The notes: a model not told the origin generated them from the sequence alone. 64,000 nucleotides of DNA from VMDH01 sp038108875 (GCA_038108875.1 JAYNII010000001.1:101004-165003); one strand, 5' to 3'; positions 42,569 to 52,075 are shown, numbered from the stretch's first letter. Numbers and translations: made by a program.

Positions 42569-43468
42569 ATGAGCGAAAATTTACTAAAAATTAATCAACA
42601 TCACCAAAATCAAAGAGTAGATAACTACTTATTCTCTGTTTTTAAATTCATTCCTAAGACAAAAATTTACTCATGTATAAGAAAGGGTGAGATTAGAATT
42701 AATTCAAAACGTGTAAAGCCATCCACAAAACTATGTATAAATGATCTTTTAAGAGTTCCTCCCTATTTTCTGACACAAACTCATCCAAAAATTCAAAGTG
42801 TTATCAGCAAAGCCCAATATCTTCCCATAATTTTTGAAGATGAGGATTTTATTGTAGTTGATAAGCCCCCAGGTTTAAGTTCACATAGTGGGACTAAGAA
42901 TTCTTATGGGGTTATAGAAATATGTAGGGAGCAATTTAAAGGAAGTGACTTAGATTTGTGTCACAGGATCGATAAAAACACTTCTGGTGTGATACTTCTT
43001 TCAAAGAATAAATCTTTTTTAAGATACTTTCATAACCAACTAAGAACATTTGCTGTGCATAAGGAATATTTGGCAATAGTTCATGGAGATAGAAAGGATA
43101 AACAATTCACTGTTAAAAATGAAATTGAGCTTAAGGGAGGGATTAATAAAGATGCTGATAGTGAATTTAGGTTAATGGGAAAAAATAAGAAGTATACTTT
43201 TTACTCAATTAAGATAAATACTGGCAGAATGCACCAAATTAGGATTCATTGTTCAGGAATAGAAATGCCTATTATTAACGATAAGAAATACGGCAATTTC
43301 AAATTAGACAAAAAGTTAAAACTTAACCATGAGTTTAACCAGATGGCTTTGCATTCCCATCAATTAATATTTTTAGATAGATCAGGTAAAGAAAATGCTT
43401 TTTATGCGCCCTTGCCTCAGACTTGGAAGACTTTTTTAAACTTGGAAAATATTGTTGTAAATGTATGA
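42569..43468 (+). CDS. rluC: 23S rRNA pseudouridine synthase RluC
   Basis: About 299 residues from the ATG at 42569; a GTG at 42554 would add five residues and lies over a CGCTTAAGCG palindrome. An N-terminal S4 RNA-binding domain (QRVDNYLFSVFKFIPKTKIY, KGEIRINSKR) is followed by the RluA-type catalytic domain with the active Asp in HRIDKNTSGV and the TGRMHQIRIH motif. It makes pseudouridines 955, 2504 and 2580 in E. coli numbering. The gene is divergent from rne, the same arrangement as in E. coli, which supports RluC over its paralogues. Confidence 0.92.
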   Translation: MSENLLKINQHHQNQRVDNYLFSVFKFIPKTKIYSCIRKGEIRINSKRVKPSTKLCINDLLRVPPYFLTQTHPKIQSVISKAQYLPIIFEDEDFIVVDKPPGLSSHSGTKNSYGVIEICREQFKGSDLDLCHRIDKNTSGVILLSKNKSFLRYFHNQLRTFAVHKEYLAIVHGDRKDKQFTVKNEIELKGGINKDADSEFRLMGKNKKYTFYSIKINTGRMHQIRIHCSGIEMPIINDKKYGNFKLDKKLKLNHEFNQMALHSHQLIFLDRSGKENAFYAPLPQTWKTFLNLENIVVNV

Positions 43469-43505
43469 TATATTCTGATAGCATACGCGTTTTTTAGGCA
43501 TTATT

Positions 43506-43712
43506 ATGGCTGTTCAAAAGAGTAGAAAAACCAGATCACGAATAGGTATGCGTCGTTCACACGACTCTATTTCAGGTAAAACTTTGTCAACAGATCCCGT
43601 AACCGGAGAGAGGCATCTTCGCCATCAAATGACTGCAGATGGCTTCTATAAAGGAAGATTAGTCAAAGATTTAAGAAAACCTATCAAAGAAGGTTCTGAA
43701 GAAACAGAATAG
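43506..43712 (+). CDS. rpmF: 50S ribosomal protein L32
   Basis: A 68-residue L32 with the conserved start AVQKSRKTRSRIGMRRSHD and the later GERHLRHQMTADGFYKGR. The C-terminus is a charged tail a little longer than usual. It belongs to the large ribosomal subunit. In relatives yceD precedes it and plsX follows; here it sits directly between rluC and fabD. Confidence 0.97.
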   Translation: MAVQKSRKTRSRIGMRRSHDSISGKTLSTDPVTGERHLRHQMTADGFYKGRLVKDLRKPIKEGSEETE

Positions 43713-43718
43713 ATTTTT

Positions 43719-44624
43719 ATGTCCCAAACTAAGGCCCTTTTATTTCCTGGCCAAGGTTCTCAATTTACAGGTATGTTAAGTCAACTTGGCTTATCGAATA
43801 GCAGTATTCTAAATAAATATCAGACTGTTATTGATTCATTTTCTAATTTAATTGGTATGGATTTGATTTCTCTAATTGAAGATGCAAACCTCGAAGACAA
43901 ATTAAACCAAACTCAATATACACAGCCTGCTATTTTATTTACTTCTTATGTAGTCTACAGAGAGTTGATTTATTCTAAATATGATTTCTCTTATTTCGCA
44001 GGTCATTCATTGGGAGAATATTCTGCCTTAGTTTGTGCAAACTCTATTGAAATTCTTGACGGTTTAAATTTGGTTTATCAAAGAGGACAACTAATGACCA
44101 CAGCAGATAAGGGGGCAATGTCTGCAATCATTGGAATTAACACTGAAACCATTGATGAAGTCTGCGAGTCAATAACAGCTTCTGGCTTTCCTGTTCAGAG
44201 TGCCAACAAGAATTCTCCTCTTCAAACTGTTATCTCAGGTTCATTAGAAGGTATTGAAAAAGCTGAACTTCGCTTAAAAGAGTTAGGAGCTAAGCGTGCT
44301 ATTCGTCTTAATGTGAGTGTTGCTTCCCACTCGCAAATTATGAAATCTATTACTTCTAAGTTTTCTGAGGCCCTGGATAATTTAGAAATATCCATGCCGG
44401 AAATTCCTATTCTCCAAAATGTATCAGCTTCAGTTCCCAAAGATTTGGAAGAATTAAAAACCAACCTAATCAATCAATTATACTCACCAGTTAATTGGGT
44501 TGATACTATGAACAAGCTTTCTACTTTTGATCAAGTGATTGAATGTGGTCCAGGGAAAGTCTTGACAGGTCTTGGAAAACAAAACAATCTCTCTGTATGT
44601 GATATATTGAGTTTAGAAGGTTAA
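43719..44624 (+). CDS. fabD: Malonyl-CoA:ACP transacylase FabD
   Basis: A 301-residue FabD with FPGQGSQFTGM near the start, the nucleophile Ser in GHSLGEYSAL, and catalytic His in VASHSQIM. It transfers malonyl groups from CoA to ACP to feed fatty acid elongation. It follows rpmF by 6 bases and is 1 base before fabG, in a cluster that lacks plsX and fabH. Confidence 0.96.
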   Translation: MSQTKALLFPGQGSQFTGMLSQLGLSNSSILNKYQTVIDSFSNLIGMDLISLIEDANLEDKLNQTQYTQPAILFTSYVVYRELIYSKYDFSYFAGHSLGEYSALVCANSIEILDGLNLVYQRGQLMTTADKGAMSAIIGINTETIDEVCESITASGFPVQSANKNSPLQTVISGSLEGIEKAELRLKELGAKRAIRLNVSVASHSQIMKSITSKFSEALDNLEISMPEIPILQNVSASVPKDLEELKTNLINQLYSPVNWVDTMNKLSTFDQVIECGPGKVLTGLGKQNNLSVCDILSLEG

Positions 44625-44625
44625 C

Positions 44626-45345
44626 ATGGATAAAAAAAATGTTTTAGTAACTGGTTGCTCTCGAGGAATTGGTTTAGCAATTGCAAAACAGTTAATAGGG
44701 GATAATTATTTTGTTATTGGGACATCTAGATCTAAAATTGATTTATCAACCCTGCTAGGTTCTGATGCATGCATTCATATAGCTGTAGACCTGGCCAAGG
44801 AAGATGAAATCTCATCCATGGTGGATGAATTAAATAATCGAGCCATACATGTTCATTGCCTAGTTAATAATGCTGGTATTACTAGAGATCAATTATTTAT
44901 GCGAATGAGTTCTGATGACTGGAACAGCGTTATTCATACTAATTTAAATGCTGTGTTTTATTTAACCAAAGCTTTAATCAAAGGGATGGTAAAAAATAGA
45001 TACGGAAGAATAATTAATATTTCTAGTGTTGCTGGCTTAATGGGAAATCCTGGACAAGTTAATTACTCGGCTTCTAAAGCTGCTCTTTCTGGTTTTACTA
45101 AATCTCTTGCCAAAGAATTAGCTTCAAGAAATATAACAGTTAACAACGTATGTCCTGGTTTTATTGAAAGTGACATGACTAAAGAATTATCGGATTCGCA
45201 GATAGAAAATGCACTGCAACAAATACCTTTACAAAGATTTGGTAAAGCTGAAGAGGTTGCTTCGTTGGTTTCATATCTACTAAGCAGTGCTGCTGATTAT
45301 ATTACTGGTCAAGAGCTGTCAATAGATGGCGGTATGTACATTTAA
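44626..45345 (+). CDS. fabG: 3-oxoacyl-ACP reductase FabG
   Basis: A 239-residue SDR with cofactor loop TGCSRGIGLA, NNAGITRDQLFMRM, catalytic Tyr/Lys in YSASKAA and the GQELSIDGGMYI end typical of FabG. It reduces 3-oxoacyl-ACP with NADPH. Position between fabD and acpP confirms the role and separates it from the other SDR genes of this window. Confidence 0.96.
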   Translation: MDKKNVLVTGCSRGIGLAIAKQLIGDNYFVIGTSRSKIDLSTLLGSDACIHIAVDLAKEDEISSMVDELNNRAIHVHCLVNNAGITRDQLFMRMSSDDWNSVIHTNLNAVFYLTKALIKGMVKNRYGRIINISSVAGLMGNPGQVNYSASKAALSGFTKSLAKELASRNITVNNVCPGFIESDMTKELSDSQIENALQQIPLQRFGKAEEVASLVSYLLSSAADYITGQELSIDGGMYI

Positions 45346-45404
45346 ATTTTTTAAGCCAATTATAAATTTTGATGTAAAATAAAAATTCATTCGGAGGAAA
45401 ACTA

Positions 45405-45635
45405 GTGGGAATAGAAGAAAGAGTCACAAAAATAGTCTGCGAACAACTTGGCGTTAGTGAAGATGAAGTTAATCTAACTTCATCATTTGTTGATGATCTC
45501 GGTGCAGACTCTCTTGATACAGTTGAATTAGTTATGGCTTTAGAAGAAGAATTTGATCTAGAGATTGCTGACGAAGAAGCTGAAAAAATAACAACCGTTC
45601 AAGACGCTGTAAACTATATAAATTCAAATAGCTAG
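45405..45635 (+). CDS. acpP: Acyl carrier protein, GTG start
   Basis: A 76-residue acidic acyl carrier protein. The phosphopantetheine Ser36 is in GADSLDTVELV, with IEERVTKIVCEQLGV before and TVQDAVNYI at the end. It carries growing acyl chains. Translation starts at GTG, preceded by a strong GGAGG site, giving the normal length. The 59-base gap before it may hold its own promoter. Confidence 0.97.
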   Translation: MGIEERVTKIVCEQLGVSEDEVNLTSSFVDDLGADSLDTVELVMALEEEFDLEIADEEAEKITTVQDAVNYINSNS

Positions 45636-45647
45636 ATATCTCATTCC

Positions 45648-46877
45648 ATGCAACTACAAAGACGTGTTGTAGTTACTGGGCTAGGAATTCTCTCACCTTC
45701 GGGTAACACAGTTTCAGAAGCATGGTCTGCATGTGTTGCAGGAAGATCAAGCATTTCAATAATAGAACCGACTTTTCCAGATTCACCAATATCTATTGGC
45801 GGCAGAATCAAAAATTTAAATCCTGATTTATATTTAGACCCTAAAGACAAAAGAAGGCTTGATCTGTTTGTTCAATATGGTGTTATTGCCGCTGAGCAAG
45901 CCATACTAGATTCTAATATTTTGGATTCCAATATTGATAAACAGATGGTTGGAGTTAACTTTGGCTCTGGTATTGGTGGTTTAGCAAGTATAGAAACTAA
46001 TCACTCAGCTCTTATCGGTTCAAGTTACAAAAAAGTTTCACCATTTTTTGTTCCAGGATCTATAGTTAATATGATTTCTGGTTTAGTCTCAATCAAGCAC
46101 GGTTTTATGGGCCCTAACTATTCTATGGTAACTGCATGCTCGACTGGAAATCATTGTATTGGCAGTGCAGCTAGATCCATAGCTTATGGTGAAGCTGATA
46201 TTATGATAGCTGGGGGAGCAGAAGCTGCATCTTCACCTCTAGGGATTGCAGGCTTTATTGCATCTAGGGCATTAAGCAGCAACTCTAATCCACAAGAAGC
46301 TTCTAGACCTTGGGATAAAAATAGAGATGGTTTTGTTTTATCAGATGGTGCGGGAGCTTTGGTCTTAGAAGAACTCGAACATGCAAAAGAAAGAAATGCA
46401 AAAATCTATGCTGAAGTTCTTGGTTTTGGAATGAGTTCCGATGCATATCATATGACGGCTCCCCCTGAAGATGGCAGGGGAGCTGCGCTGGCTATGAAAA
46501 ATGCTCTTAAGGATGCAAATATTTCTCCTTCTGCTATCGATTACATTAATGCTCATGGTACTTCGACACCTTTGGGGGACATAGCTGAAACTAAAGCCAT
46601 TAAATCAGTATTTACCGATTCTATTCCTGCAATTAGTTCAACAAAGTCAATGATAGGTCATACTCTTGGGGCTGCTGGAGCAATAGAAAGTATTTTTTCA
46701 ATCATGAGTATTCAAGATGGAATCATCCCGCCCACAATTAATCTTTATAATCCAGATCCTGAATGCGACCTTGACTACACGCCGCATAGTGCTAGAGATG
46801 CTTCTATAAAAATTGCTATGAATAATTCATTTGGTTTTGGTGGAACTAATTCTTCTCTTGTTTTCAGCAAAATATAA
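45648..46877 (+). CDS. fabF: 3-oxoacyl-ACP synthase II, FabF
   Basis: A 409-residue condensing enzyme. The catalytic triad is Cys in TACSTGNHC, His in NAHGTSTPLGD and His in MIGHTLGAAG. It extends acyl-ACP with malonyl-ACP. The start MQLQRRVVVTGLGILSPSG matches the family. With fabH missing from the cluster it may be the main elongating synthase encoded here. Its end overlaps the preferred mltG start by 20 bases. Confidence 0.96.
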   Translation: MQLQRRVVVTGLGILSPSGNTVSEAWSACVAGRSSISIIEPTFPDSPISIGGRIKNLNPDLYLDPKDKRRLDLFVQYGVIAAEQAILDSNILDSNIDKQMVGVNFGSGIGGLASIETNHSALIGSSYKKVSPFFVPGSIVNMISGLVSIKHGFMGPNYSMVTACSTGNHCIGSAARSIAYGEADIMIAGGAEAASSPLGIAGFIASRALSSNSNPQEASRPWDKNRDGFVLSDGAGALVLEELEHAKERNAKIYAEVLGFGMSSDAYHMTAPPEDGRGAALAMKNALKDANISPSAIDYINAHGTSTPLGDIAETKAIKSVFTDSIPAISSTKSMIGHTLGAAGAIESIFSIMSIQDGIIPPTINLYNPDPECDLDYTPHSARDASIKIAMNNSFGFGGTNSSLVFSKI

Positions 46878-47817
46878 TTTTTTATTAATTGTTTTATTTG
46901 TTACTTTTATTTTAAGTATCATTTTTCTTGGTTCTGTCTTTTCAGTCTTAAGTAGGCCTTCTCAGCTAACTCATGTTGAAATAGTCAAAGGAGACACCCT
47001 TTATCAAAATATAAATAAACTCAATTTGAATTCTTATGATCAATTTGTTGTTAAGGTCTTTTTTTCAATTTTTTCAAGTAAACAAATCTATCCAGGAATA
47101 TATGATGCATCGGATATGTCTCTCCAGCAATTTTTCAAAGCTATCCTATCTGGAGAACTTAAAAAGTTTAAACTTCAAATTATTGAAGGAGATAACGTAT
47201 TTAATATTGCTAGTAAAATTCAGAAACTCTTACCTAATAATGACTGTCCAGATTTAGGTTGCTTAGATAACGCTTCGTTTCCCTTTGTAGAAGGCACTTT
47301 ATTTCCAGACACTTATTTTCTAACTTCTACTGATAGCGTTAGAGATATGCTAATTAATTCCCAGCTCAGATTAAGTAAGTTACTTGATGGGTACTGGAAC
47401 GTCAGTGAATCAAGGCTAGACAGCAAATACCAAGCACTGATTTTGGCTTCTCTAATTGAAAAAGAAGCTGGTACTAAAGCAGAAATGCCAGTCATTGCAA
47501 GCGTCTTTTATAACCGAATCAAAATTGGTATGAAATTACAATCCGATCCCACAATCATTTACGGTTTATTACCAAATTTCGATGGAGATATTAAGAAAAC
47601 CGACATCATTGATAAAAATAACATTTTTAATACTTACGCTATTAAGGGTTTGCCTCCAACTCCTATTTCAATGGTTAGTAAACTTTCGCTTGATGCTGTA
47701 TTTAATCCAGCTAACACAGATTTTTATTATTTTGTTTCAAAAGGCAATGGCGAACACTACTTTTCAAAAACTTTAGATGAACATCAGGCAGCTGTAAGGA
47801 AATTTCAGTTACAATAA
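46858..47817 (+). CDS. mltG: Endolytic murein transglycosylase MltG
   Basis: About 319 residues from a TTG at 46858; other candidate starts (TTG 46831, TTG 46837, GTG 46840) lie further inside fabF. One N-terminal membrane helix anchors it in the inner membrane. The periplasmic YceG domain has a LysM-like part (VEIVKGDTLYQNI) and the catalytic Glu in LIEKEAGTKAEMPVIASVFYNR, followed by MKLQSDPTIIYG. It cleaves nascent peptidoglycan strands and sets their length. In E. coli pabC lies between fabF and mltG; here it is absent. Confidence 0.9.
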   Translation: MFSAKYNFLLIVLFVTFILSIIFLGSVFSVLSRPSQLTHVEIVKGDTLYQNINKLNLNSYDQFVVKVFFSIFSSKQIYPGIYDASDMSLQQFFKAILSGELKKFKLQIIEGDNVFNIASKIQKLLPNNDCPDLGCLDNASFPFVEGTLFPDTYFLTSTDSVRDMLINSQLRLSKLLDGYWNVSESRLDSKYQALILASLIEKEAGTKAEMPVIASVFYNRIKIGMKLQSDPTIIYGLLPNFDGDIKKTDIIDKNNIFNTYAIKGLPPTPISMVSKLSLDAVFNPANTDFYYFVSKGNGEHYFSKTLDEHQAAVRKFQLQ

Positions 47818-47824
47818 TTTTTCT

Positions 47825-48412
47825 ATGTTAATAACTTTTGAAGGTATCGAAGGTTCTGGTAAGTCTACTCAAATCAAACTGTTAGAGAAATTTTTTATTG
47901 ATCGTGGAGAAGATGTAATTTTATTAAGAGAGCCTGGATCTACGAATCTTGGAGAAGAAATTCGCAACATATTACTAAATTCATCTAATGATATTTCTAA
48001 CAACACTGAATTGTTATTGATGTTTGCTGCTAGAGCTCAACTCATTGATCAAATTATTCGTAAAAATTTAAATAAAATAATTCTAATCGATAGATACTTT
48101 CATGCATCGATAGCCTATCAAGGCTTCGGTAGGGGCATTGATTTAGATAAGATAGATAAATTAAAAAATGTTACAGAATGCGTTGATCCGGATTATACAT
48201 TTTTACTAGATATATCTCCTGAAGATGGTTTTAAAAGAAAATCAGGCGATCAAATGGACCGTATTGAGTCATCAGGCATGGAATTTTTTAATAGAGTAAG
48301 GGATGGCTATTTAACAATTGCAGATCAACACGACTATATGCATGTGATATCTAGCATGCAAAGTCCAGAAGATATTCATCATCAGATTGTTTCCATAATC
48401 AATGAATCATGA
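47825..48412 (+). CDS. tmk: Thymidylate kinase
   Basis: A 195-residue Tmk. The P-loop is FEGIEGSGKSTQ, with LLREPGSTNLGE and DRYFHASIAYQGFGRG (DRY/DRH motif). It phosphorylates dTMP to dTDP. It lies 7 bases after mltG and its stop overlaps the holB start by 4 bases; mltG-tmk-holB is the standard gammaproteobacterial order. Confidence 0.96.
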   Translation: MLITFEGIEGSGKSTQIKLLEKFFIDRGEDVILLREPGSTNLGEEIRNILLNSSNDISNNTELLLMFAARAQLIDQIIRKNLNKIILIDRYFHASIAYQGFGRGIDLDKIDKLKNVTECVDPDYTFLLDISPEDGFKRKSGDQMDRIESSGMEFFNRVRDGYLTIADQHDYMHVISSMQSPEDIHHQIVSIINES

Positions 48413-49359
48413 AATCAACAGATTTATATCCATGGCTTAAAAAAATAAGTAAGGAATTATTGTTGATGCCATCTCTTCCAAATACTTTAATATTGGAAGG
48501 CAACCCTGGTCTCGGTAAAGCAGAATTAGCTCTAGATCTCATTCAAAGACTATTGTGCCAAAAAAATTCGGGTTGCGAAGATTGCCAGAGCTGTTTACTT
48601 TTTAAAGAAAATACTCACCCAGAGTTTCATTTGGTTGATCTAGAGGAGAACAAATCTTTTATTTCCATTGATCAGATAAGGAAAGTGATAGATTTTATGA
48701 ATCTAACTGTATCCCCTCAGGCTGCAAGAGTTGTATTAATTTTGAATGCAGACAGATTAAATAAACAGGCTCAAAATGGGCTCCTCAAAACATTAGAAGA
48801 AAGCTCATTGAAAAAGTATATATACTTAGTTGCTAACTCAAGGAATGCTTTGCTTCCAACCATATACAGCAGATGTTTTGTAAGAAGAATTCCATCTCCA
48901 AACACCAGTTCTATTGACGCATGGTTAAGTCAGCAAGGAATAATCAACATTTCTGCTAATGATTTTCCTAGTTTTTACTCCCCAAAGCTCATGAAAACAA
49001 TGGTTGAGTCAGGTAAATCAGAGTTATTTCGAAATGTATTAAGTAGTCTCGACGATCTAATTTGTGGAAGAGTAGGAATAATATCCGTTCAACAATTCTT
49101 TAAAGATTTGGATATTAGTTTTCCTGAAAAAATAGATCTACTTGTTCAGTATCTTCTTTTAAAAATTGGCACTGAAACAGACTTTTACAAGCCTCATACT
49201 AAATTTGATTCTCTTAAAAAATCCGGATCATTAACTTTAACTACTTCAAGCTTTGTTCATGAATTGCTTGATTACAAAGCAACATTGTTAAAAATTCCTG
49301 GCTTAAATGAACAAATCGGTATGAGTTATTTCTTAAATAAGATAACAAGAGTTACCTAA
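48409..49359 (+). CDS. holB: DNA polymerase III delta-prime subunit
   Basis: A 316-residue clamp-loader subunit. It has the AAA+ P-loop-like ILEGNPGLGKAELALDL, a zinc module (CQKNSGCEDCQSC) and the SRC-type motif YSRCFVRRIPSP. Sensor segment VVLILNADRLNKQAQNGLLKTLEE is diagnostic. It helps open and load the beta sliding clamp. It follows tmk as in E. coli; the next gene is convergent. Confidence 0.93.
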   Translation: MKSTDLYPWLKKISKELLLMPSLPNTLILEGNPGLGKAELALDLIQRLLCQKNSGCEDCQSCLLFKENTHPEFHLVDLEENKSFISIDQIRKVIDFMNLTVSPQAARVVLILNADRLNKQAQNGLLKTLEESSLKKYIYLVANSRNALLPTIYSRCFVRRIPSPNTSSIDAWLSQQGIINISANDFPSFYSPKLMKTMVESGKSELFRNVLSSLDDLICGRVGIISVQQFFKDLDISFPEKIDLLVQYLLLKIGTETDFYKPHTKFDSLKKSGSLTLTTSSFVHELLDYKATLLKIPGLNEQIGMSYFLNKITRVT

Positions 49360-49360
49360 G

Positions 49361-50134
49361 TTAGATAATTGTTGATCCTCCATCAACTACTATGGTTTCT
49401 CCATTTACGTAACCACCAGCCTTTGAGGCTAACATCACTGCAATGCCAGCTATCTCGACAGGGTCGCCAATCCTTCTTAAAGGATTTGTAGATGTGACTG
49501 TCTTGAGAATGCTTGGATTTTCCCAGAGAGCTTTTGCCATATCTGTTTTAATTAACCCGGGTGCGATTGCATTAGCTCTGATATTGAATGGTCCAAATTC
49601 AGCTGCAATATTTTTTACCATAGCTATATCTGCAGCTTTGCTCATATTGTAGGTTCCTAGGATAGAACTTCCTCTAAGTCCGCCAATACTTGAGATAATT
49701 ATAATAGAACCTTCTTTTCTTGCCTTCATCTGAGGTAGAACGAGGTTTGTAAGTATATGGTTTGATCTTACGTTATTGGACATGATTTTATCAAACATTT
49801 CTAAGGGTATATCTTCCATGCCTCCCATGTAGGGATTAGTTGCTGCATTACAGATAAGTGTATCTATTTTTCCAAGTTGCTGATTGGTTTGGGTGATCAG
49901 ATTTTGGAGATCTTCAGGATTTGAAATATTTGCAGCTATTGGAATGGCTACCTTTTTATTAAGAGCATCATTAATCTCATTTGCTGTTTCTTTGCAAGCT
50001 TCTATTTTACGACTTGAAATTACAACTTCTGCTCCAAAGATTGCACATTGTTCAGCAATAGCTTTACCTATGCCTTTTGACGAACCAGTAATAACAATAA
50101 CCTTATTTTTTAGGCTAAATATATTATTTTCCAT
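49361..50134 (-). CDS. Short-chain dehydrogenase/reductase (SDR)
   Basis: A 257-residue classical SDR with TGSSKGIGKAIAE (residues 16-28), CNAATNPYMGG, IIISSIGG and catalytic YNMSKAA; the C-terminus is GYVNGETIVVDGG. Such proteins act on acyl or steroid alcohols and ketones; this one resembles the DHRS4/FabG-like branch. It has no evident partner: holB converges with it and grxC is divergent. Substrate unknown. Confidence 0.85.
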   Translation of the reverse strand: MENNIFSLKNKVIVITGSSKGIGKAIAEQCAIFGAEVVISSRKIEACKETANEINDALNKKVAIPIAANISNPEDLQNLITQTNQQLGKIDTLICNAATNPYMGGMEDIPLEMFDKIMSNNVRSNHILTNLVLPQMKARKEGSIIIISSIGGLRGSSILGTYNMSKAADIAMVKNIAAEFGPFNIRANAIAPGLIKTDMAKALWENPSILKTVTSTNPLRRIGDPVEIAGIAVMLASKAGGYVNGETIVVDGGSTII

Positions 50135-50147
50135 TTATAATTCCCTT

Positions 50148-50381
50148 ATGTTTGAAAATGTAGAGATATACTCAAAAAGTATTTGTCCTTATTGTGATAA
50201 AGCTAAGTTTTATTTTAATTCTAAAGGAGTTGAATATAAAGAATACAATGTCGAGGATCCTGTGCATATGCAAACAATGTTGCAAAGAAATCCCTCTGCA
50301 AGAACTGTCCCCCAAATATTTATTAATAATGAGCTTATTGGCGGTTACACAGATCTAATAGAAAAATTTGAAACCAAATAG
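50148..50381 (+). CDS. grxC: Glutaredoxin, dithiol (GrxC type)
   Basis: A 77-residue glutaredoxin with active-site CPYC (Cys13, Cys16), the cis-Pro motif TVPQIFI and the glutathione site IGGYTDL. It reduces disulfides and glutathione mixed disulfides in the cytoplasm. A much longer reading in this frame from 49884 is the reverse of the SDR gene and not real; the length and motifs fix the ATG at 50148. A Prx5-type peroxiredoxin, the usual partner of such glutaredoxins, follows after the symporter gene. Confidence 0.93.
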   Translation: MFENVEIYSKSICPYCDKAKFYFNSKGVEYKEYNVEDPVHMQTMLQRNPSARTVPQIFINNELIGGYTDLIEKFETK

Positions 50382-50390
50382 GTACTAATT

Positions 50391-52061
50391 ATGGCTGAAT
50401 TTAATAATTTTCTTATTACTCTTGATAGTTATTTATCAGGTTCTTGGTGGTTTCCTGCTCTTCTGATCGGGACAGGCTTATTTTTTACTGTGTATCTTGG
50501 GTTTCCCCAGTTTAGATTTTTTGGCCAATCACTAAAACTACTTTCTGGTAAGAATAATAAATCAAGTGGAGAGGGCGATACTACTGGATTTGAGTCATTA
50601 ACCACTGCAATGTCTGGTGCTGTTGGCACAGGAAATATTGGAGGAGTAGCCTTGGCAATATGGACTGGAGGCCCTGCTGCTATTTTTTGGATGTGGATTA
50701 CTGCAATCTTCGGTATGACTACCAAAATGGTAGAAGTTACTTTAGGACATAAATATAGAACAAAGCTTGAAGATGGATCTATTTCAGGTGGACCTATGTA
50801 CTATATTGAGCATGCTTTGAAGATGAAATGGGTGGCAATCTTGTTCGCATTCTTTATGATTCTCACTGCTATCGGATCAGGAAATATGCCGCAAATCAAT
50901 AATATAGCGGTAGTTATGGACACAGAGTTTTCAATTCCTAAACTTATAACTGGTTTATTCTTAGGTATATTACTTTGGATAATAATAGTTGGAGGAATCA
51001 CAAGAATAGCATCAGTAGCTAGCAAACTTATTCCGCTGATGGGTTTAATCTATTTAGGAGGAGCTTTCGTTGTCTTGGTGGAAAATTACCAAAATATAAT
51101 TCCTTCCTTTAATGCTATTTTTGCACAAGTTTTTACTGGGTCAGCAGCTGTAGGTGGATTTTTAGGAGCAAGTTTTGCTCTAAGTCTAAAATACGGCGTT
51201 GCTAGAGGTCTATTTTCTAATGAAGCTGGTCAGGGCTCTTCTCCAATTGCCCACGCTGCTTCTAAGAATAAATCTATTGAACAAGGGATTGTGTCAATTT
51301 TAGAACCTTTCATTGACACCATTGTCGTTTGTAGCGTTACCGCTCTAGTAATTCTTTCCAGCGGTGTTTGGACGGAGAAATTCGATACTTCATTTGCTAA
51401 AACAGATATGATAATTCTTGATGGACAATACAGCGATCAAAAAAATGAAAATGGAAAGTATATTTATCCAGATCAAGTGAGCCAATTAACCAGTTATGTT
51501 CAATCCATAAATTCAAATGTAAATGAATTCTCTGGTTCCATAGAGGTTATCGATGGACAGATAATTACTGAGAACCTAACCATTCTTCATTCTAGGTCTG
51601 TAGGAGAAAATGTTAAGGTATATGCTAACAACGGAGGAGATTTATATAATGGAGTTTTAGTGGTTGAAGACGGAAAAGTTCAAGACTCAGTATCTTTTAA
51701 AGGTAAATCTTTAGTCAGTTCAGCTGAACTGACCGCCAAAGCTTTTTCACAGGGTTTATTTGGAGATTTCGGGGGTAAATTGGTTGCTATTTCACTTCTA
51801 TTGTTTGCTTTTTCAACTGCCATTACCTGGTGTTATTATGGAGATAGATCTACCGCCTATATTTTTGGTGAAAAGGGTGTTTTTTGGTATAGAAATTTTT
51901 ATGTTCTATGTTTCATACTGGCTGCAATAATTGATACTACAATAGTTTGGAATATTGCATATGTAGTTGTTGCGTTAGTTACTATACCCAATCTAATCGC
52001 ATTGTTTGTTCTACGCAAAGATTTAAAAGAAGAGTTAGACAAGTTTGAACCAGTTAATTAA
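50391..52061 (+). CDS. Alanine/glycine:cation (Na+) symporter, AGCS family, with large insert
   Basis: A 556-residue transporter, about 80-100 longer than usual. The AGCS core is clear: SLTTAMSGAVGTGNIGGVALAI, GPAAIFWMWITAIFGM, EVTLGHKYR, ISGGPMYYIEHALK, RGLFSNEAGQGSSPIAHAAS and, near the end, AFSTAITWCYYGDRS. Between the helix ending near residue 325 and that starting near 450, a hydrophilic stretch (about 335-435) with repeated beta-like GxxxVxxG runs is inserted on what should be the outer face. It imports small amino acids with Na+. It follows grxC by 9 bases. Confidence 0.9.
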   Translation: MAEFNNFLITLDSYLSGSWWFPALLIGTGLFFTVYLGFPQFRFFGQSLKLLSGKNNKSSGEGDTTGFESLTTAMSGAVGTGNIGGVALAIWTGGPAAIFWMWITAIFGMTTKMVEVTLGHKYRTKLEDGSISGGPMYYIEHALKMKWVAILFAFFMILTAIGSGNMPQINNIAVVMDTEFSIPKLITGLFLGILLWIIIVGGITRIASVASKLIPLMGLIYLGGAFVVLVENYQNIIPSFNAIFAQVFTGSAAVGGFLGASFALSLKYGVARGLFSNEAGQGSSPIAHAASKNKSIEQGIVSILEPFIDTIVVCSVTALVILSSGVWTEKFDTSFAKTDMIILDGQYSDQKNENGKYIYPDQVSQLTSYVQSINSNVNEFSGSIEVIDGQIITENLTILHSRSVGENVKVYANNGGDLYNGVLVVEDGKVQDSVSFKGKSLVSSAELTAKAFSQGLFGDFGGKLVAISLLLFAFSTAITWCYYGDRSTAYIFGEKGVFWYRNFYVLCFILAAIIDTTIVWNIAYVVVALVTIPNLIALFVLRKDLKEELDKFEPVN

Positions 52062-52075
52062 AGGAGATTATTAAA

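Noticed and set aside
49884..50147. N-terminal extension of grxC over the SDR gene
   Set aside because: The extension is the antisense of the SDR; the glutaredoxin domain starts naturally at the ATG at 50148.
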